From: Gammaproteobacteria bacterium
GTDB taxonomy: Bacteria; Pseudomonadota; Gammaproteobacteria; Pseudomonadales; Azotimanducaceae
Direction of reading: 5' to 3'
Length of the DNA: 64,000 nt
Assembly (NCBI GenBank): GCA_012960535.1
Contig: DUBB01000016.1
Location: 2,454 to 66,453 of the forward strand
The position numbers and the translations under genes are program-made. The notes beneath the pieces are model-generated. The model did no database searches, was not told the origin of the DNA, and worked only from the letters and a program-made list of their open reading frames with translations. This document shows positions 45,769 through 55,423 of this stretch, piece after piece; position 1 is the first letter of the stretch, and every line of letters starts with the position of its first letter.

Positions 45769-46233
45769 ATGTTAAAAATAGCCTTCATCGCAATCGCTAT
45801 CACAATGATTTCGGCAACGACCTTGAACTCTCTAGTACAGGCGCAAGACCATTACCCGCCTGTATAAAAATTGCTTGCTAGCTCCAGGACCATCATTGGC
45901 CAAACTTTCCAATACCCAGGCGGCGAACCAGCGATAACTGCTGCAGTGGTGACCATGTTACCTGGGCATAGCACCGGCTGGCACGAACATGACGCCCCCC
46001 TGTTTGCCTGGGTTCTTGAAGGTGAAATAACTGTTGACTATGGCCCTGATGGCCAACGTGTGTATGCTAAGGACGACGCCTTTGTTGAGGCGTTTCGCTC
46101 GGCTCACAATGGCATCAATTCAGGTGATGGGATTGCCCGAATACTAGCGGTGTTCTCTGGATCTCATGACGTCAAGGACACTATCATGGAAGACGAAATA
46201 GCCAAAATGAAACCTAAACCAACTACCGAATAA
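45769..46233 (+). pseudogene. Exported cupin gene interrupted by an in-frame stop
   Basis: An ATG at 45769 with AAGGAG upstream starts a signal peptide (LKIAFIAIAITMISATTL...VQAQ), which continues as DHYPPV and meets TAA at 45865-45867. The same frame then stays open for 122 codons coding KLLASSRT and a single cupin domain (TMLPGHSTGWHEHDAPLFAWVLEGEI). No other frame damage is seen. A single base change, for example GAA or AAA to TAA, explains it. The second part also has a TTG at 45871 but no export signal or ribosome binding site. The intact protein would be a small periplasmic metal-binding cupin. Confidence 0.75.
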
Positions 46234-46242
46234 ATCCCCCAG

Positions 46243-46350
46243 GGCCGCAACTCGGATCCTGGGTACGCAAACGCCTAAAAATCGGATAGTACAGGGTCAT
46301 AAACACCAGCGCCACATAGGTTGTTAGCGGTGGTCTGGAATAGTCTTACC
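46243..46350 (-). other. Possible gene remnant (membrane-protein-like C-terminus)
   Basis: On the minus strand a frame after a TAA reads a hydrophobic, plausible C-terminal peptide (PPLTTYVALVFMTLYYPIFR, then RLRTQDPS) and ends at a TAG, without any start codon. It lies in the short gap between the broken cupin and an SDR gene. It may be the last piece of a decayed membrane-protein gene; chance is not excluded. Confidence 0.2.
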
Positions 46351-46363
46351 ACACTTGGTCGGG

Positions 46364-47125
46364 TCAACCATGCATGGTCAGACCACCAGATACACTGATT
46401 GTCTGACCGGTGACATACGCAGCTTCTGCAGAAAGAAAATAGCCCACAAGGGCCGGAAAATCTGAAGGCTGCGCCAGGCGGCGCATGGGTATTGCCCTCT
46501 CAAGGGCAGAAGCAAGTTTACCGCTTCCATCCTCATCAAACGTGGCCAGCAACGGCGTATCTGTCGGGCCCGGACAGATTGAATTAAAAGTAATGCCGTG
46601 GCGGGTATGTTCTCTGGCAAGTGTTTTCATCAGGGCAATGATGCCTGCCTTGGCCGCAGAATAAACCGCCTCGCCTGACGAACCCACTCTTGCTGCATCG
46701 GAGGCGATACTGATAACTCTACCCTGCCCCTGCTCAACCATTGCCGTCAGGCAGGCATGGGTGACGTTTATCGGACCCTTTAAATTGATAGCAATCACCT
46801 GATCCCAGAACTCTGGCGTCGTTTCTATAAAAGGCATGGCGCGATCCCAGCCAGCATTATTCACCAGCGCGTAGAGTACCGACTGCGAGGCCTTGCCGAA
46901 CTCAGCTACCGCTGCCTGCACCGCCTTATAGTCGGTAATATCCACCTGATAACCCAGACATTCACCGCCTGCGCTGTTAATCGAACGGCAGGTTTCATCC
47001 AGGCCTTGTCTATTCTGATCAAAAACAGCAACGATCGCCCCTGCTTCAGCCAAATAGGCAGCGATGGCCCGGCCAATGCCACTGGCACCACCGGTAACGA
47101 CGATAGGCTTCCCGTGAATATCCAT
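46364..47125 (-). CDS. Short-chain dehydrogenase/reductase
   Basis: About 253 residues: cofactor motif TGGASGIGRA, NNAGW, Ser in VISIASDAARVG, Y-x3-K in YSAAKAG, and the end YVTGQTISVSGG. A classical NAD(P)-dependent SDR, similar to 3-oxoacyl reductases and cyclohexanol-type dehydrogenases. The ATG at 47125 has GGGAGG seven bases upstream and is preferred to a longer frame from 47158. It stands alone; substrate unknown. Confidence 0.9.
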   Translation of the reverse strand: MDIHGKPIVVTGGASGIGRAIAAYLAEAGAIVAVFDQNRQGLDETCRSINSAGGECLGYQVDITDYKAVQAAVAEFGKASQSVLYALVNNAGWDRAMPFIETTPEFWDQVIAINLKGPINVTHACLTAMVEQGQGRVISIASDAARVGSSGEAVYSAAKAGIIALMKTLAREHTRHGITFNSICPGPTDTPLLATFDEDGSGKLASALERAIPMRRLAQPSDFPALVGYFLSAEAAYVTGQTISVSGGLTMHG

Positions 47126-47392
47126 GCTTGCCTCCCGCAATATGACTGAACTGCCCATCTACTCACTGTCTATGGTACAGGCCAAGATTGCAATGTAGCA
47201 CAGCACTGAGGTGGTTTGGATAACCCTGGCTGAGTAACAGGATACTTCTACCCCCACATTTACCCGAACATCGCGCCTGATCGGTACTGAACTGCAGGTA
47301 AGGTAAAAAAATAACAGCGGAAGTAAACACCAGAAAAAGAACTTCGACCTGGCTGACATCCAATTAAACAAGCTATCGCTGGCAAGTCTGAA

Positions 47393-47974
47393 TTACAGGG
47401 CTTCCACCTCTTCAAGCAATTCAACGATCCGACTGGAGCCCGGGCTGAGTGCCTGGGCCTGCCTAAACGATGCTTTCGCCTGTTCATAATTTTTCATTTC
47501 AAGCTGTGCCAGCCCACGATTAAGGTAAGTCGTGGTATGAGCACTGCCGGTTACCTGAAGCGCCTGGTCATAGTTAGCAACGGCTTTTTCATATTCACCC
47601 ATCCTGAAATAGACATTGCCAAGATTTACTATGGCTTGAGCCAATAAAGGCCTGATCGCAATAGCTTGATTATGATCCCTGATGGCAAGGTCATAGATAC
47701 TGTTAGCAGAATAGATAATACCTCTATTGGAATACGTGGCGGCAAGATCTCGCTTGGACAGTGATTCATTATCAGCAATAGCCCGATCACAATAGCTTAT
47801 GCCACGAATCGACTTGCCCCATCGGCTCTCCTCAAAGCACAGGTAGGCATCGCTCGGCCCCAATACCGTATCCGCCGCTAACGTCGACTCGACAATAATC
47901 AACAACAGGAGAAACAAACTGGCATTGCCGGCCAAAATCAATCTGATCGACTTAGGCAGGGTAATTCCCTCCAA
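47393..47974 (-). CDS. Exported TPR-repeat protein
   Basis: About 190 residues. A hydrophobic N-terminal segment (ASLFLLLLIIVESTLAA) suggests export. Three TPR units follow: SNRGIIYSANSIYDLAIRDH, VNLGNVYFRMGEYEKAVANYDQAL and LNRGLAQLEMKNYEQAKASFRQAQ. No ATG is available in frame near the start. A TTG at 47974 lacks a ribosome binding site, while a perfect GGAGGG precedes a CTG at 47959 by eight bases. So a CTG start is possible. It probably mediates protein contacts in the periplasm. Confidence 0.78.
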   Translation of the reverse strand: MEGITLPKSIRLILAGNASLFLLLLIIVESTLAADTVLGPSDAYLCFEESRWGKSIRGISYCDRAIADNESLSKRDLAATYSNRGIIYSANSIYDLAIRDHNQAIAIRPLLAQAIVNLGNVYFRMGEYEKAVANYDQALQVTGSAHTTTYLNRGLAQLEMKNYEQAKASFRQAQALSPGSSRIVELLEEVEAL

Positions 47975-48214
47975 CCCAATTTTGATTGATATATTGTGTA
48001 CCTCATTTTACTCTGCTGCAACCAGCTGTGCTGGTTGAATGGCCTATCGATACCGTCGACATACCGAGTCCACGCCCAGATTTACACCCAAATTCTGCAT
48101 TGCCCACTTGACCCCCGTCTATGATTCAAAAACCTGCAAATCTCGCCAATGACTTTTAGAATCTGGTTTCGCTCTCCCCTGTCGCGTTTGAAGCAGCAAC
48201 GACCTATTTCTGCT

Positions 48215-48790
48215 TCAGGAATTCAGGTGATCGAAGAATGACTCCCCCTGCCTGAGTGGGCGGCGCACAGTGAGCGCCTCAAGCGTTTCACCCGACTGAT
48301 AACGTCCGAACAGCACTTCCGGTTCAAACTTAATTCCAATGGGATTTTCCACGAAGGCATCAGAGGCAATAAACTCATTGGCCTGATCAGAATTTGAGAA
48401 CAGATCAATCTGCAGCTCTGCTCTGCTGCCATCCGGATCTGTATAATAAAGCGAGAGGGTGGGCCCGTGATTAATACACCAGCCTGGTTCTATACCAGCT
48501 ACCTTCAGGCGCTCATAAGTGGATATGAGATCGTCCATTGATGCATAGGTGTAGGCCAGGTGATCCAACCCAGCTGTCTGACCTTGATTATCTTTTAATC
48601 CAGGGACACTGACGATAGCCAGCCTGTGATGTTCATCATCATAGGTCATAAAACAAAACATGGCATCTTGATGGGCAATGTCTGCATTGAGAAGCGTTTT
48701 CCAATACTTGACCATTTCCTCAAACCGACTGGTCTTGAGTACAGCATGAGCGAAGAACGATGGCGTTACTTTCTTTTTTTGGCTAGACAT
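48215..48790 (-). CDS. VOC-family protein, extradiol-dioxygenase-like
   Basis: A vicinal-oxygen-chelate protein of about 191 residues. Metal ligand candidates are the His in FFAHAVLKTS, the His in AGLDHLAYTY and the Glu in RAELQIDLFS, the H-H-E set of single-domain extradiol dioxygenases related to biphenyl-2,3-diol dioxygenase. Glyoxalase or epimerase activity is an alternative. The ATG at 48790 has GGAAAGGA upstream and is preferred to the longer frame. It stands alone; catechol-type ring cleavage would fit the aromatic theme but is not shown. Confidence 0.8.
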   Translation of the reverse strand: MSSQKKKVTPSFFAHAVLKTSRFEEMVKYWKTLLNADIAHQDAMFCFMTYDDEHHRLAIVSVPGLKDNQGQTAGLDHLAYTYASMDDLISTYERLKVAGIEPGWCINHGPTLSLYYTDPDGSRAELQIDLFSNSDQANEFIASDAFVENPIGIKFEPEVLFGRYQSGETLEALTVRRPLRQGESFFDHLNS

Positions 48791-49043
48791 CGGATCCTTT
48801 CCTGAGCTTTCAAAGGTGACACAAGAGTATGCTGAATCTAAACACAAGGCTCAATATGGTTTGATTGCCTTGACTACTATTTGATATCGCGTACATCAGC
48901 ACAGACCTTGCATCGAGATCTTCCTGATTTGGTTATCATGGTACAATTTCATGCATCCTGTTAGCGCTTTATTCAGAGGCAAAACCTAGACCGGCTCAGC
49001 GCGCCTTACCGACCTGCAACGTAAACTGAGATGGAGAATACGA

Positions 49044-49379
49044 TTGAAGTATTTACTAGTACTCTTACTATCAACAATGATCTTTCACGGCACCGGAGCA
49101 GAACACGACAATGCACTGATTATAGACGTTCGTACGCTCAAAGAATTCAATGACGGTCATCTGGCATCAGCCCAACACATACCCTTACAGAATATAGCTA
49201 AACAGAGCACCACGTTGCTTCCTGATAAAGGCCAGAAAATATACGTTTATTGCCGAAGTGGTGTCCGCTCAGGAAAGGCAAGAAATATTCTCCGACAACT
49301 GGGCTACAGCGACGTTATCAATGCAGGCGGGTTAAATGTTGCAGGTAAACTTCTCAGCGACGAAATTATCGTTAATTAG
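49044..49379 (+). CDS. Exported single-domain rhodanese
   Basis: 111 residues with a signal peptide (LLVLLLSTMIFHGTGA) and a rhodanese domain: LIIDVRTLKEFNDGHLASAQHIP and the active-site loop YCRSGVRSG with the catalytic Cys. It would carry a persulfide sulfur in the periplasm, as PspE does. The start is a TTG with GGAG eight bases upstream; there is no ATG in frame nearby. It stands alone. Confidence 0.87.
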   Translation: MKYLLVLLLSTMIFHGTGAEHDNALIIDVRTLKEFNDGHLASAQHIPLQNIAKQSTTLLPDKGQKIYVYCRSGVRSGKARNILRQLGYSDVINAGGLNVAGKLLSDEIIVN

Positions 49380-49554
49380 ACAGTGCCACTGATTTTCATC
49401 AAAATCACACCGTTCTGGTTTGTATTGAAGAGGTCTGGGGTCTGAGCTCAGTACTCACCCGCACTAACGGTTTGCAACAACATCAATCGTCACTTACAAC
49501 ACTAAGAAAATACAGCCACGCCGCTATCGCTTTAATATGTTGCAAACACATCTA

Positions 49555-50010
49555 TTACTTCAACAAGATATAAACATCGGTAACCAGATCGTCGATGGCA
49601 TCACTCCAATCGCCGTAGACCTCCCAGGATAACCCAGCTGCTTCAGCAGATTGCTGCCTGCACCAAAGATTTAATTGACCCTGCGCTTCGTGGAGTTGAC
49701 TATAACTGCCCCGATGTTGAGTGTGTGCTGCTCGACCACCGGTAAACTCGAAACACTTTATCTCTGCTCTATCTTCGAACAGGCTGGTTACCGGAACACC
49801 GACACGCATCCGCATACCATCAGGACTGAACTGATCATACAGGACATGATTGTGACCCGATTGCTCAATTCCAACTGCCAGTAACCCGGCATAGACCCGG
49901 TCGAACAGCCTCGGAATCCGAGCGGGAATATCTGAAACCCGCACCCTGGATTGCCACGACGCCAGTATGACCGAGGGAAAATCGACAACCGTAAACTGAT
50001 AATCGTACAT
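49555..50010 (-). CDS. GyrI-like small-molecule-binding protein
   Basis: About 151 residues of the GyrI/AraC effector-binding type: VDFPSVILASWQSRVRVSDIP, ARIPRLFDRVYAGL, AHTQHRGSYSQLHEAQGQL and the end DDLVTDVYILLK. Such stand-alone domains bind drugs or hydrophobic ligands. The ATG at 50010 has GAGG eight bases upstream; the longer frame to 50052 is not needed. No DNA-binding domain is attached. Confidence 0.8.
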   Translation of the reverse strand: MYDYQFTVVDFPSVILASWQSRVRVSDIPARIPRLFDRVYAGLLAVGIEQSGHNHVLYDQFSPDGMRMRVGVPVTSLFEDRAEIKCFEFTGGRAAHTQHRGSYSQLHEAQGQLNLWCRQQSAEAAGLSWEVYGDWSDAIDDLVTDVYILLK

Positions 50011-50309
50011 GCAGATTACCTCACAAAAAACGACTCGAACAAATCTTTCCAAGCAGGATAGGTAATATAATGCGCTGCGCTACCCCAAGTCCAGACTCTG
50101 GCGAGTAACCGTTGCCCAAGGTCGCAACGCCCACGGGACCTGGCCGGCGGATGACTGATAATCACAGCAGTAAAAGCCGCAATACCTTGGCAATAAACAT
50201 CTATAGGCTTCTCAGCATGATGCCTAAGGGCATCTAAACAAAATACCGGTAAGAACGTCGAAGGAAAGCTAAAGATGATATCTATCCCAGGAAACGGTAG
50301 AGTCTATGC

Positions 50310-51560
50310 ATGGCTTTATCACTACCGAGTTCGAAAGCCTGGCAAGCCCTTTGCCGGGATGATAGCGAGTTCATGCTGGCGGCCCGGCACTGGCATGGTG
50401 GACTGAGGCTGAACATTGGCGACCAGACTCTGGCAATGTTCCTAAATGATGGCGTTGTCTCAGGTGCACCCGACAAGCCTGCCCGCATCATTTCATACTC
50501 CGGTGACACCTCAGTCTGGCAGGGACTGCTGCAAGCCGTGCCACCTCGATTTCATAACGACCTCCTGGCTAACCTTACTGCAGGCCTGGGTATCACCCGT
50601 GACGGCGATTCCCTGCTGCATGCCCAATACTTCGCTGCAGTGGTGCGAGCTGTAGAACTACTGCGCCCGCCAACCCAGTATGACCAGGCAATCCCTCACC
50701 TTCATAAGAAAGAGGGTGTCATTGACGCGCCAGTCGGCAGGTACGTGCACATTGAACTTCAGGGACACGACCACCGGATCTACTTTGAAGAGGCCGGAGC
50801 AGGTATTCCATTATTACTGCAACACACCGCTGGCGCTCATGGCAGTCAATGGCGCCACCTGTTCGAGGTTGCCGAGATCACTGATCGGTTCAGACTGATC
50901 GCTTACGATTTACCGTTCCATGGTAAATCCGTTCCGCCGGTAAGCCGACAATGGTGGCAGGAAAAATATGATCTGAAAGGAGAATTTCTGCGCTCAATCC
51001 CGTTAAAGTTAAGCCAGGCGCTCAACCTTAATCAACCGGTTTTTATGGGTTGCTCAGTGGGAGGACTGCTGGCATTGGATCTGGCACACAAACATGCCGA
51101 CTCGTTTAAAGCTGTGATCTCTGTTGAAGGCGCTCTGAACATCGAAGGTGCTCTGCAGAACTTAGATGTGATGTGGCATCCACAGGTCAGCAATGAATAT
51201 AAAGCGAAACTCATGGAAGGGCTCATGTCGCCGACCTCGCCAATCGCTTATCGAAAGGAAACCAGCTTCGTTTATGCCAGCGGCTGGCCACCCGCATTTA
51301 TTGGCGATCTTTACTATTATATCGCCGACTATGATTTACGTGGCCAGGCCAAGGAAATAGATACCAACCAGGTGGGTGTACACATCCTCTCCGGAGAGTA
51401 CGACTACAGCGGTACCGCAGAGCTGGGCAAAGCTGCCAGCCAGGCCATTACCGGTTCAACCTGGGAAGAAATGAAAGGCGTGGGTCATTTTCCAATGAGC
51501 GAAAATCCGGAAATTTTCCTGACTTATCTGTTACCCATCCTCGATCGAATCGCTTCCTGA
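50310..51560 (+). CDS. Alpha/beta hydrolase with an N-terminal extra domain
   Basis: 416 residues. Residues 1-115 form a separate domain (WHGGLRLNIGDQTLAMFLNDG, later LHAQYFAAVVRAVELLRPP) that looks like an SCP2-type or lipid-binding domain but is not firmly recognised. Residues 130-416 are an alpha/beta hydrolase: LQHTAGAHGSQW (oxyanion region), nucleophile in MGCSVGG, acid in SGEYD, His in VGHFPMSENP. Ester, lactone or C-C bond hydrolysis is likely. No signal peptide. The gene is separated from its neighbours. Confidence 0.82.
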   Translation: MALSLPSSKAWQALCRDDSEFMLAARHWHGGLRLNIGDQTLAMFLNDGVVSGAPDKPARIISYSGDTSVWQGLLQAVPPRFHNDLLANLTAGLGITRDGDSLLHAQYFAAVVRAVELLRPPTQYDQAIPHLHKKEGVIDAPVGRYVHIELQGHDHRIYFEEAGAGIPLLLQHTAGAHGSQWRHLFEVAEITDRFRLIAYDLPFHGKSVPPVSRQWWQEKYDLKGEFLRSIPLKLSQALNLNQPVFMGCSVGGLLALDLAHKHADSFKAVISVEGALNIEGALQNLDVMWHPQVSNEYKAKLMEGLMSPTSPIAYRKETSFVYASGWPPAFIGDLYYYIADYDLRGQAKEIDTNQVGVHILSGEYDYSGTAELGKAASQAITGSTWEEMKGVGHFPMSENPEIFLTYLLPILDRIAS

Positions 51561-51840
51561 TTGAGCAGATGAAACGGTCAAAGGTTCTTGCATCCTGGAC
51601 TGAGCCTGGCAATAGTAAGGTAAAAGTCCATTCCAACAGTTAAGATTACCTAGTAATCACTTGGCCATGGAAAATATGAGCCCAGCAATTCCAAATAAGA
51701 TAGTGCGACAGTAACGCTCAGGGTTTTGAAAACAACCAACCAGTTTTCAAGTATTATCGGTACCAGCAACCTGATAATGAGACCCGCTATCGAAGTTATA
51801 ATAAGTACGGTATTGTCAGTCAATTAAGAAGAGAGGAATT

Positions 51841-52734
51841 ATGAGCGAATTTGAGAATAAGGTAGTTGTAATCACCGGTGCCGGTGGCGGTTTAGGTAAA
51901 TCCCATGCACTGGAATTTGCCCGCCGCGGGGCGAAAATAGTCGTCAATGACCTGGGCGGCAGTGGTGATGGTACCGGCGCCAGTGACATGGCCGACCTCG
52001 TTGTAGACGAGATTACCGCAGGCGGGGGCCAGGCGATTGCCAACAAGGCATCGGTTGCAAGCATGGAAGGGGCACAGTCAATTATTGATGATGCACTGAA
52101 TGCCTTTGGCACTGTAGACATCCTGGTTAACAACGCAGGAATTCTTCGTGACAAGAGTTTCAAGAATATGGACATGAAAGACTGGGACATTGTCATGGAC
52201 GTGCACCTCAATGGCACGGGTTACGTGACCAAAGCAGCATGGCCAGTTATGTATGAAAAAAACTACGGCAGAATCGTGTTCACCAGCTCAACTTCTGGGG
52301 TGTTTGGGAATTTTGGCCAGGCCAACTATGGCGCCGCAAAAATGGGCATGTTGGGTATGATGAATGTACTTGCCATCGAAGGTCTATCTAAAAACATCAA
52401 GGTGAACTGCCTGGCGCCAGCAGCCGAGACGCGCCTCATCGGAACCATTCCTGGTATCGAAGTTAACCCTGATGACCCGGATCCAATGCGCCACCCCAAA
52501 CTGGTGACACCGGTGGTATTACTGATGTGCGCCAAAGATGCACCCACCGGGCAGACATTCCATGCGGGTAACGGTCAGTTTTCACGTAGCGCGGTGTTCG
52601 TTAATCAAGCCCTGGAATTCAATGCCGACGTTACCTATGAAGATTTACTCGATAAAAAGGACCAGCTTATCGATATGTCCAGTGCCCAGGAAATGTCGGG
52701 TCTGATCCGAGTGATGCAGCGAGCAAAATCCTGA
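51841..52734 (+). CDS. SDR of the MFE-2/17beta-HSD4 type (3-hydroxyacyl-CoA dehydrogenase-like)
   Basis: A 297-residue SDR that follows the dehydrogenase part of peroxisomal multifunctional enzyme 2: ENKVVVITGAGGGLGKSHAL, VVNDLGGSGDG, LVNNAGILRDKSFKNM, TSSTSGVFGNFGQANYGAAK with the catalytic Ser and Tyr, and KVNCLAPAAETR. Such proteins oxidise (R)-3-hydroxyacyl-CoAs in fatty acid or sterol side-chain breakdown. The hydratase and SCP2 parts of MFE-2 are absent. AGAGGAATT precedes the ATG. Confidence 0.92.
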   Translation: MSEFENKVVVITGAGGGLGKSHALEFARRGAKIVVNDLGGSGDGTGASDMADLVVDEITAGGGQAIANKASVASMEGAQSIIDDALNAFGTVDILVNNAGILRDKSFKNMDMKDWDIVMDVHLNGTGYVTKAAWPVMYEKNYGRIVFTSSTSGVFGNFGQANYGAAKMGMLGMMNVLAIEGLSKNIKVNCLAPAAETRLIGTIPGIEVNPDDPDPMRHPKLVTPVVLLMCAKDAPTGQTFHAGNGQFSRSAVFVNQALEFNADVTYEDLLDKKDQLIDMSSAQEMSGLIRVMQRAKS

Positions 52735-52770
52735 TTTAAGGCTCACTGGAGCCGCGTTAATAGTGCCACT

Positions 52771-53565
52771 CTAGTGATCTGCAGGCTCAAGTATCACGGA
52801 ACTCTGACGAAGATTTGCCGCTGCGCCGAGACCGAGAAAATCAAACAGGCGAGCATCAAGGTTGTCCAGGGTGTGAGCAGATAGGCTAGCATTCCAGTTG
52901 GTCTGGGGTCTTATGAAATCAGCCGTGTAATAGCCGAACAGGAGGGCTCGCTCCCGGTCACGGGTTACATTTGCGCCTGAGGTGTGCCAGAGGCGACCAT
53001 CCATGGCAATCATGGAACCCGCTGGTGCTTCAAAAGCGACCATAGCCGTCTTCATGTCTGGTGGTAGTTCACTGACACGGGCGACTTGGTGACTGCCCGG
53101 TAAATACAGGGTTGCACCATTGTCTGGGTAGACATCATCCAGACACCAGATGATATTGATCGCCCAGGGCTGTAACCAGGGTTCGGGTATGACAATAGCC
53201 TGATCTGCGTGAATAGCCATGGATTCGCTACCCGGCAGAGCGATGTTGGCAGTGAAATTAGATATCAGGAAGTGCTCGCCAATCAACGCTTGCACCAGCG
53301 CAATAGCCTTAGGCTGAAGAATCAATTTACGAAAGATCGGGTCAAGGTCCAGTAAATTAAAAACGCGAACATTCGCTTCATTGGGATCTAAGCCCTGAAC
53401 ATAAGTTGACACCCCTCTACGTTTGCTTTCGACTGCCGCATCGATCAGGGCACGACGGGTGGCCCTAACCTCAGCAGCGTCTAGCACATCAGTGAGGATA
53501 CAATAGCCATCAGCTTTAAGACTTTCCAGTTGCTTGTTCAAGCGTCTCAGACATTTTTCAGGCAT
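52771..53565 (-). CDS. Phytanoyl-CoA dioxygenase (PhyH) family protein
   Basis: A 264-residue Fe(II)/2-oxoglutarate dioxygenase: iron ligands H119-x-D121 (MAIHADQ) and H194 (LWHTSG), with R206 (RERALLFGYY) for 2-oxoglutarate. Family members hydroxylate acyl-CoAs or many secondary metabolites. The gene is convergent with the MFE-2-type SDR gene and 72 bases from an AtoE gene on the same strand. No clear ribosome binding site precedes the ATG. The substrate is unknown. Confidence 0.88.
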   Translation of the reverse strand: MPEKCLRRLNKQLESLKADGYCILTDVLDAAEVRATRRALIDAAVESKRRGVSTYVQGLDPNEANVRVFNLLDLDPIFRKLILQPKAIALVQALIGEHFLISNFTANIALPGSESMAIHADQAIVIPEPWLQPWAINIIWCLDDVYPDNGATLYLPGSHQVARVSELPPDMKTAMVAFEAPAGSMIAMDGRLWHTSGANVTRDRERALLFGYYTADFIRPQTNWNASLSAHTLDNLDARLFDFLGLGAAANLRQSSVILEPADH

Positions 53566-53637
53566 TTTAGCACAGAACCAAACCAGCCTATGAACACCTT
53601 CATGAGATAGTTAACCGATGAGGCTGATGCCGGAAAC

Positions 53638-55002
53638 CTACCAGAATCCAGCAACAATCAATCCCCCGGCAAGAGGCACGGTAGCCACTAGAAATAAAAT
53701 GAACGAATAGGAAAGGACTTTGTTAGCCGGTAACCCAGTCATAATCAGCAATGGAATGACCACAAAAGGGTGAATGATATTGGTCCACTGGTCTCCGTAG
53801 GCAACACCCATGACTATCAGTTCCGGCGCCGTTCCCAGTGCTTCAGCCGCCGCCAGAAATGCAGGGCCCTGTACAGCCCACTGGGCCCCACCTGATGGGA
53901 TAAACATATTAATGACACCACCGGAGAAAAAGGCAATCAACGGCAGTGTTTCGGCTGTGCCAATTCGGGCAAAATAGTCTGCCAACTGGGCGACCAGACC
54001 CGTGTTCAGCATGACTCCCATAATACCTGCATAGAGTGGGTATTGCAGCAGAGTTGGCACCACCGCACGTCCAGCCTGCATCAATACCTGGCTGAATTCT
54101 GAAGCAGATCGTGTCAACAAAAGACAAGCAGCCAGAAATGTCCAGTTCACAATATTCAGGTCCAGTTGTATCCCTTTTGAATAAAACCAATTAGCCACAT
54201 AGACAATCAACAAGACACCCAGAAAGGAGGTTAACCAGCGACTGTTTTCCAGCCGGTAAGCAGGTCCTGACCGACCTGGCAACGGTCCTTCCTGATTCTC
54301 CTGCTTTGAGTCCTGCACTGCGTCGGATTCATCAATTTCCTCCAGTTCAGCATCAGCCGGCGCCAGCAAACTAGCTACCAGGGCGACAGTAGCCAGTGTC
54401 AGAACGATGGTCACAAGGTTAAAGGTAGCAAGGGTTGTCTGGGTGACCGGTAACAGTCCGCCCAGCTGTTCCTGCATGGGATTACCCTGTGTGGCTACCA
54501 GCAGAGGCGCCGAACCTGAGTAACCCATGTGCCAGACGACAAAACCACTGAATGCAGCGCCGCCCAGCAAAGGATAATGGACTTTCTGACCTCGATGTCG
54601 AAATGCCAGTGCCACCTGCCTGGCCATTAAGCCACCCAAAATGGTTCCCAGAGGCCAGGCAATCAAACTCACGCACCCCGCAAACACGGCCACAAATGCA
54701 TAAGCCCCCTGGGCAGTGCGAGGCAAACCCGCCAGTCGTTCCAGGTAGGCGGGTACCGGTCCAAGATGGGCCAACGCATAAGCAAACAGAATAGTCAGGC
54801 AGACCTGGGTAATAAAAGGCAATAGTGAAGCTAGTCCGTTACCCCAGGACATGACCACCTTTTCTGCGCTGGCGGGCGTTAGCCACCAGGTGAGTACCAG
54901 GGCAGCAAGCGTCATAACGATGCCAAACGCAAAGGGTTCTGGCATATATCGATCGAAGGCTCTGATAACGGCTCTTGTTATTTTCTGCATACCTCTATTC
55001 AT
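53638..55002 (-). CDS. atoE: AtoE-family short-chain fatty acid transporter
   Basis: A membrane protein of about 454 residues with some 10-12 helices. FDRYMPEPFAFGIVMTLAALVLT at the start, HMGYSGSAPLLVATQGNP in the middle and FFSGGVINMFIPSGGAQWAVQGP near the end are hallmarks of the AtoE/TIGR00366 family, which imports short-chain fatty acids such as acetoacetate or butyrate. Two starts are possible (55002 and 54990); the GTG at 55050 is less likely because family members begin near MxK-x-FxRY. The gene shares its strand with PhyH. Confidence 0.87.
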   Translation of the reverse strand: MNRGMQKITRAVIRAFDRYMPEPFAFGIVMTLAALVLTWWLTPASAEKVVMSWGNGLASLLPFITQVCLTILFAYALAHLGPVPAYLERLAGLPRTAQGAYAFVAVFAGCVSLIAWPLGTILGGLMARQVALAFRHRGQKVHYPLLGGAAFSGFVVWHMGYSGSAPLLVATQGNPMQEQLGGLLPVTQTTLATFNLVTIVLTLATVALVASLLAPADAELEEIDESDAVQDSKQENQEGPLPGRSGPAYRLENSRWLTSFLGVLLIVYVANWFYSKGIQLDLNIVNWTFLAACLLLTRSASEFSQVLMQAGRAVVPTLLQYPLYAGIMGVMLNTGLVAQLADYFARIGTAETLPLIAFFSGGVINMFIPSGGAQWAVQGPAFLAAAEALGTAPELIVMGVAYGDQWTNIIHPFVVIPLLIMTGLPANKVLSYSFILFLVATVPLAGGLIVAGFW

Positions 55003-55423
55003 CCAGATGTTGACTTGTTTTCCTGACCCGGCCAGGGGTTCGGGTTTCACTGCGCAATAGCATCAAGCCGAGAGCAAGCCGTGTTTAACGAGCCGATCAA
55101 CACCATCGAGATGATGCCGTAGCGCAAAAGCGCCATAGCATTACATTAACTGCAGGCATTAACAGGAGGAATTAACCCCGACCAATCAGACCTGATATCT
55201 ACTCCCAGCTGACATTGAATTATTCAACCCAAAAAATCAATCATTCCGGCCTAAACCGGTGTGGCCCGATGGCACCTTACCATCATCGCGGCGCGCCCAC
55301 AGATCCGTCTCATATCGCATCTAGGCATATAAGGTCCAAGTGTGAGTGCGAAAATTCTTTACACATCGTATCAGTAGGTGGAAACTAAATCTAAAGACGA
55401 CTAACGATTTAACAGGATTCCAA
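55003..55423. other. Divergent intergenic region, nothing recognised
   Basis: About 420 bases between the AtoE and CBS genes. No gene, repeat or convincing hairpin was found. AGGATT precedes the CBS gene start. Confidence 0.5.
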
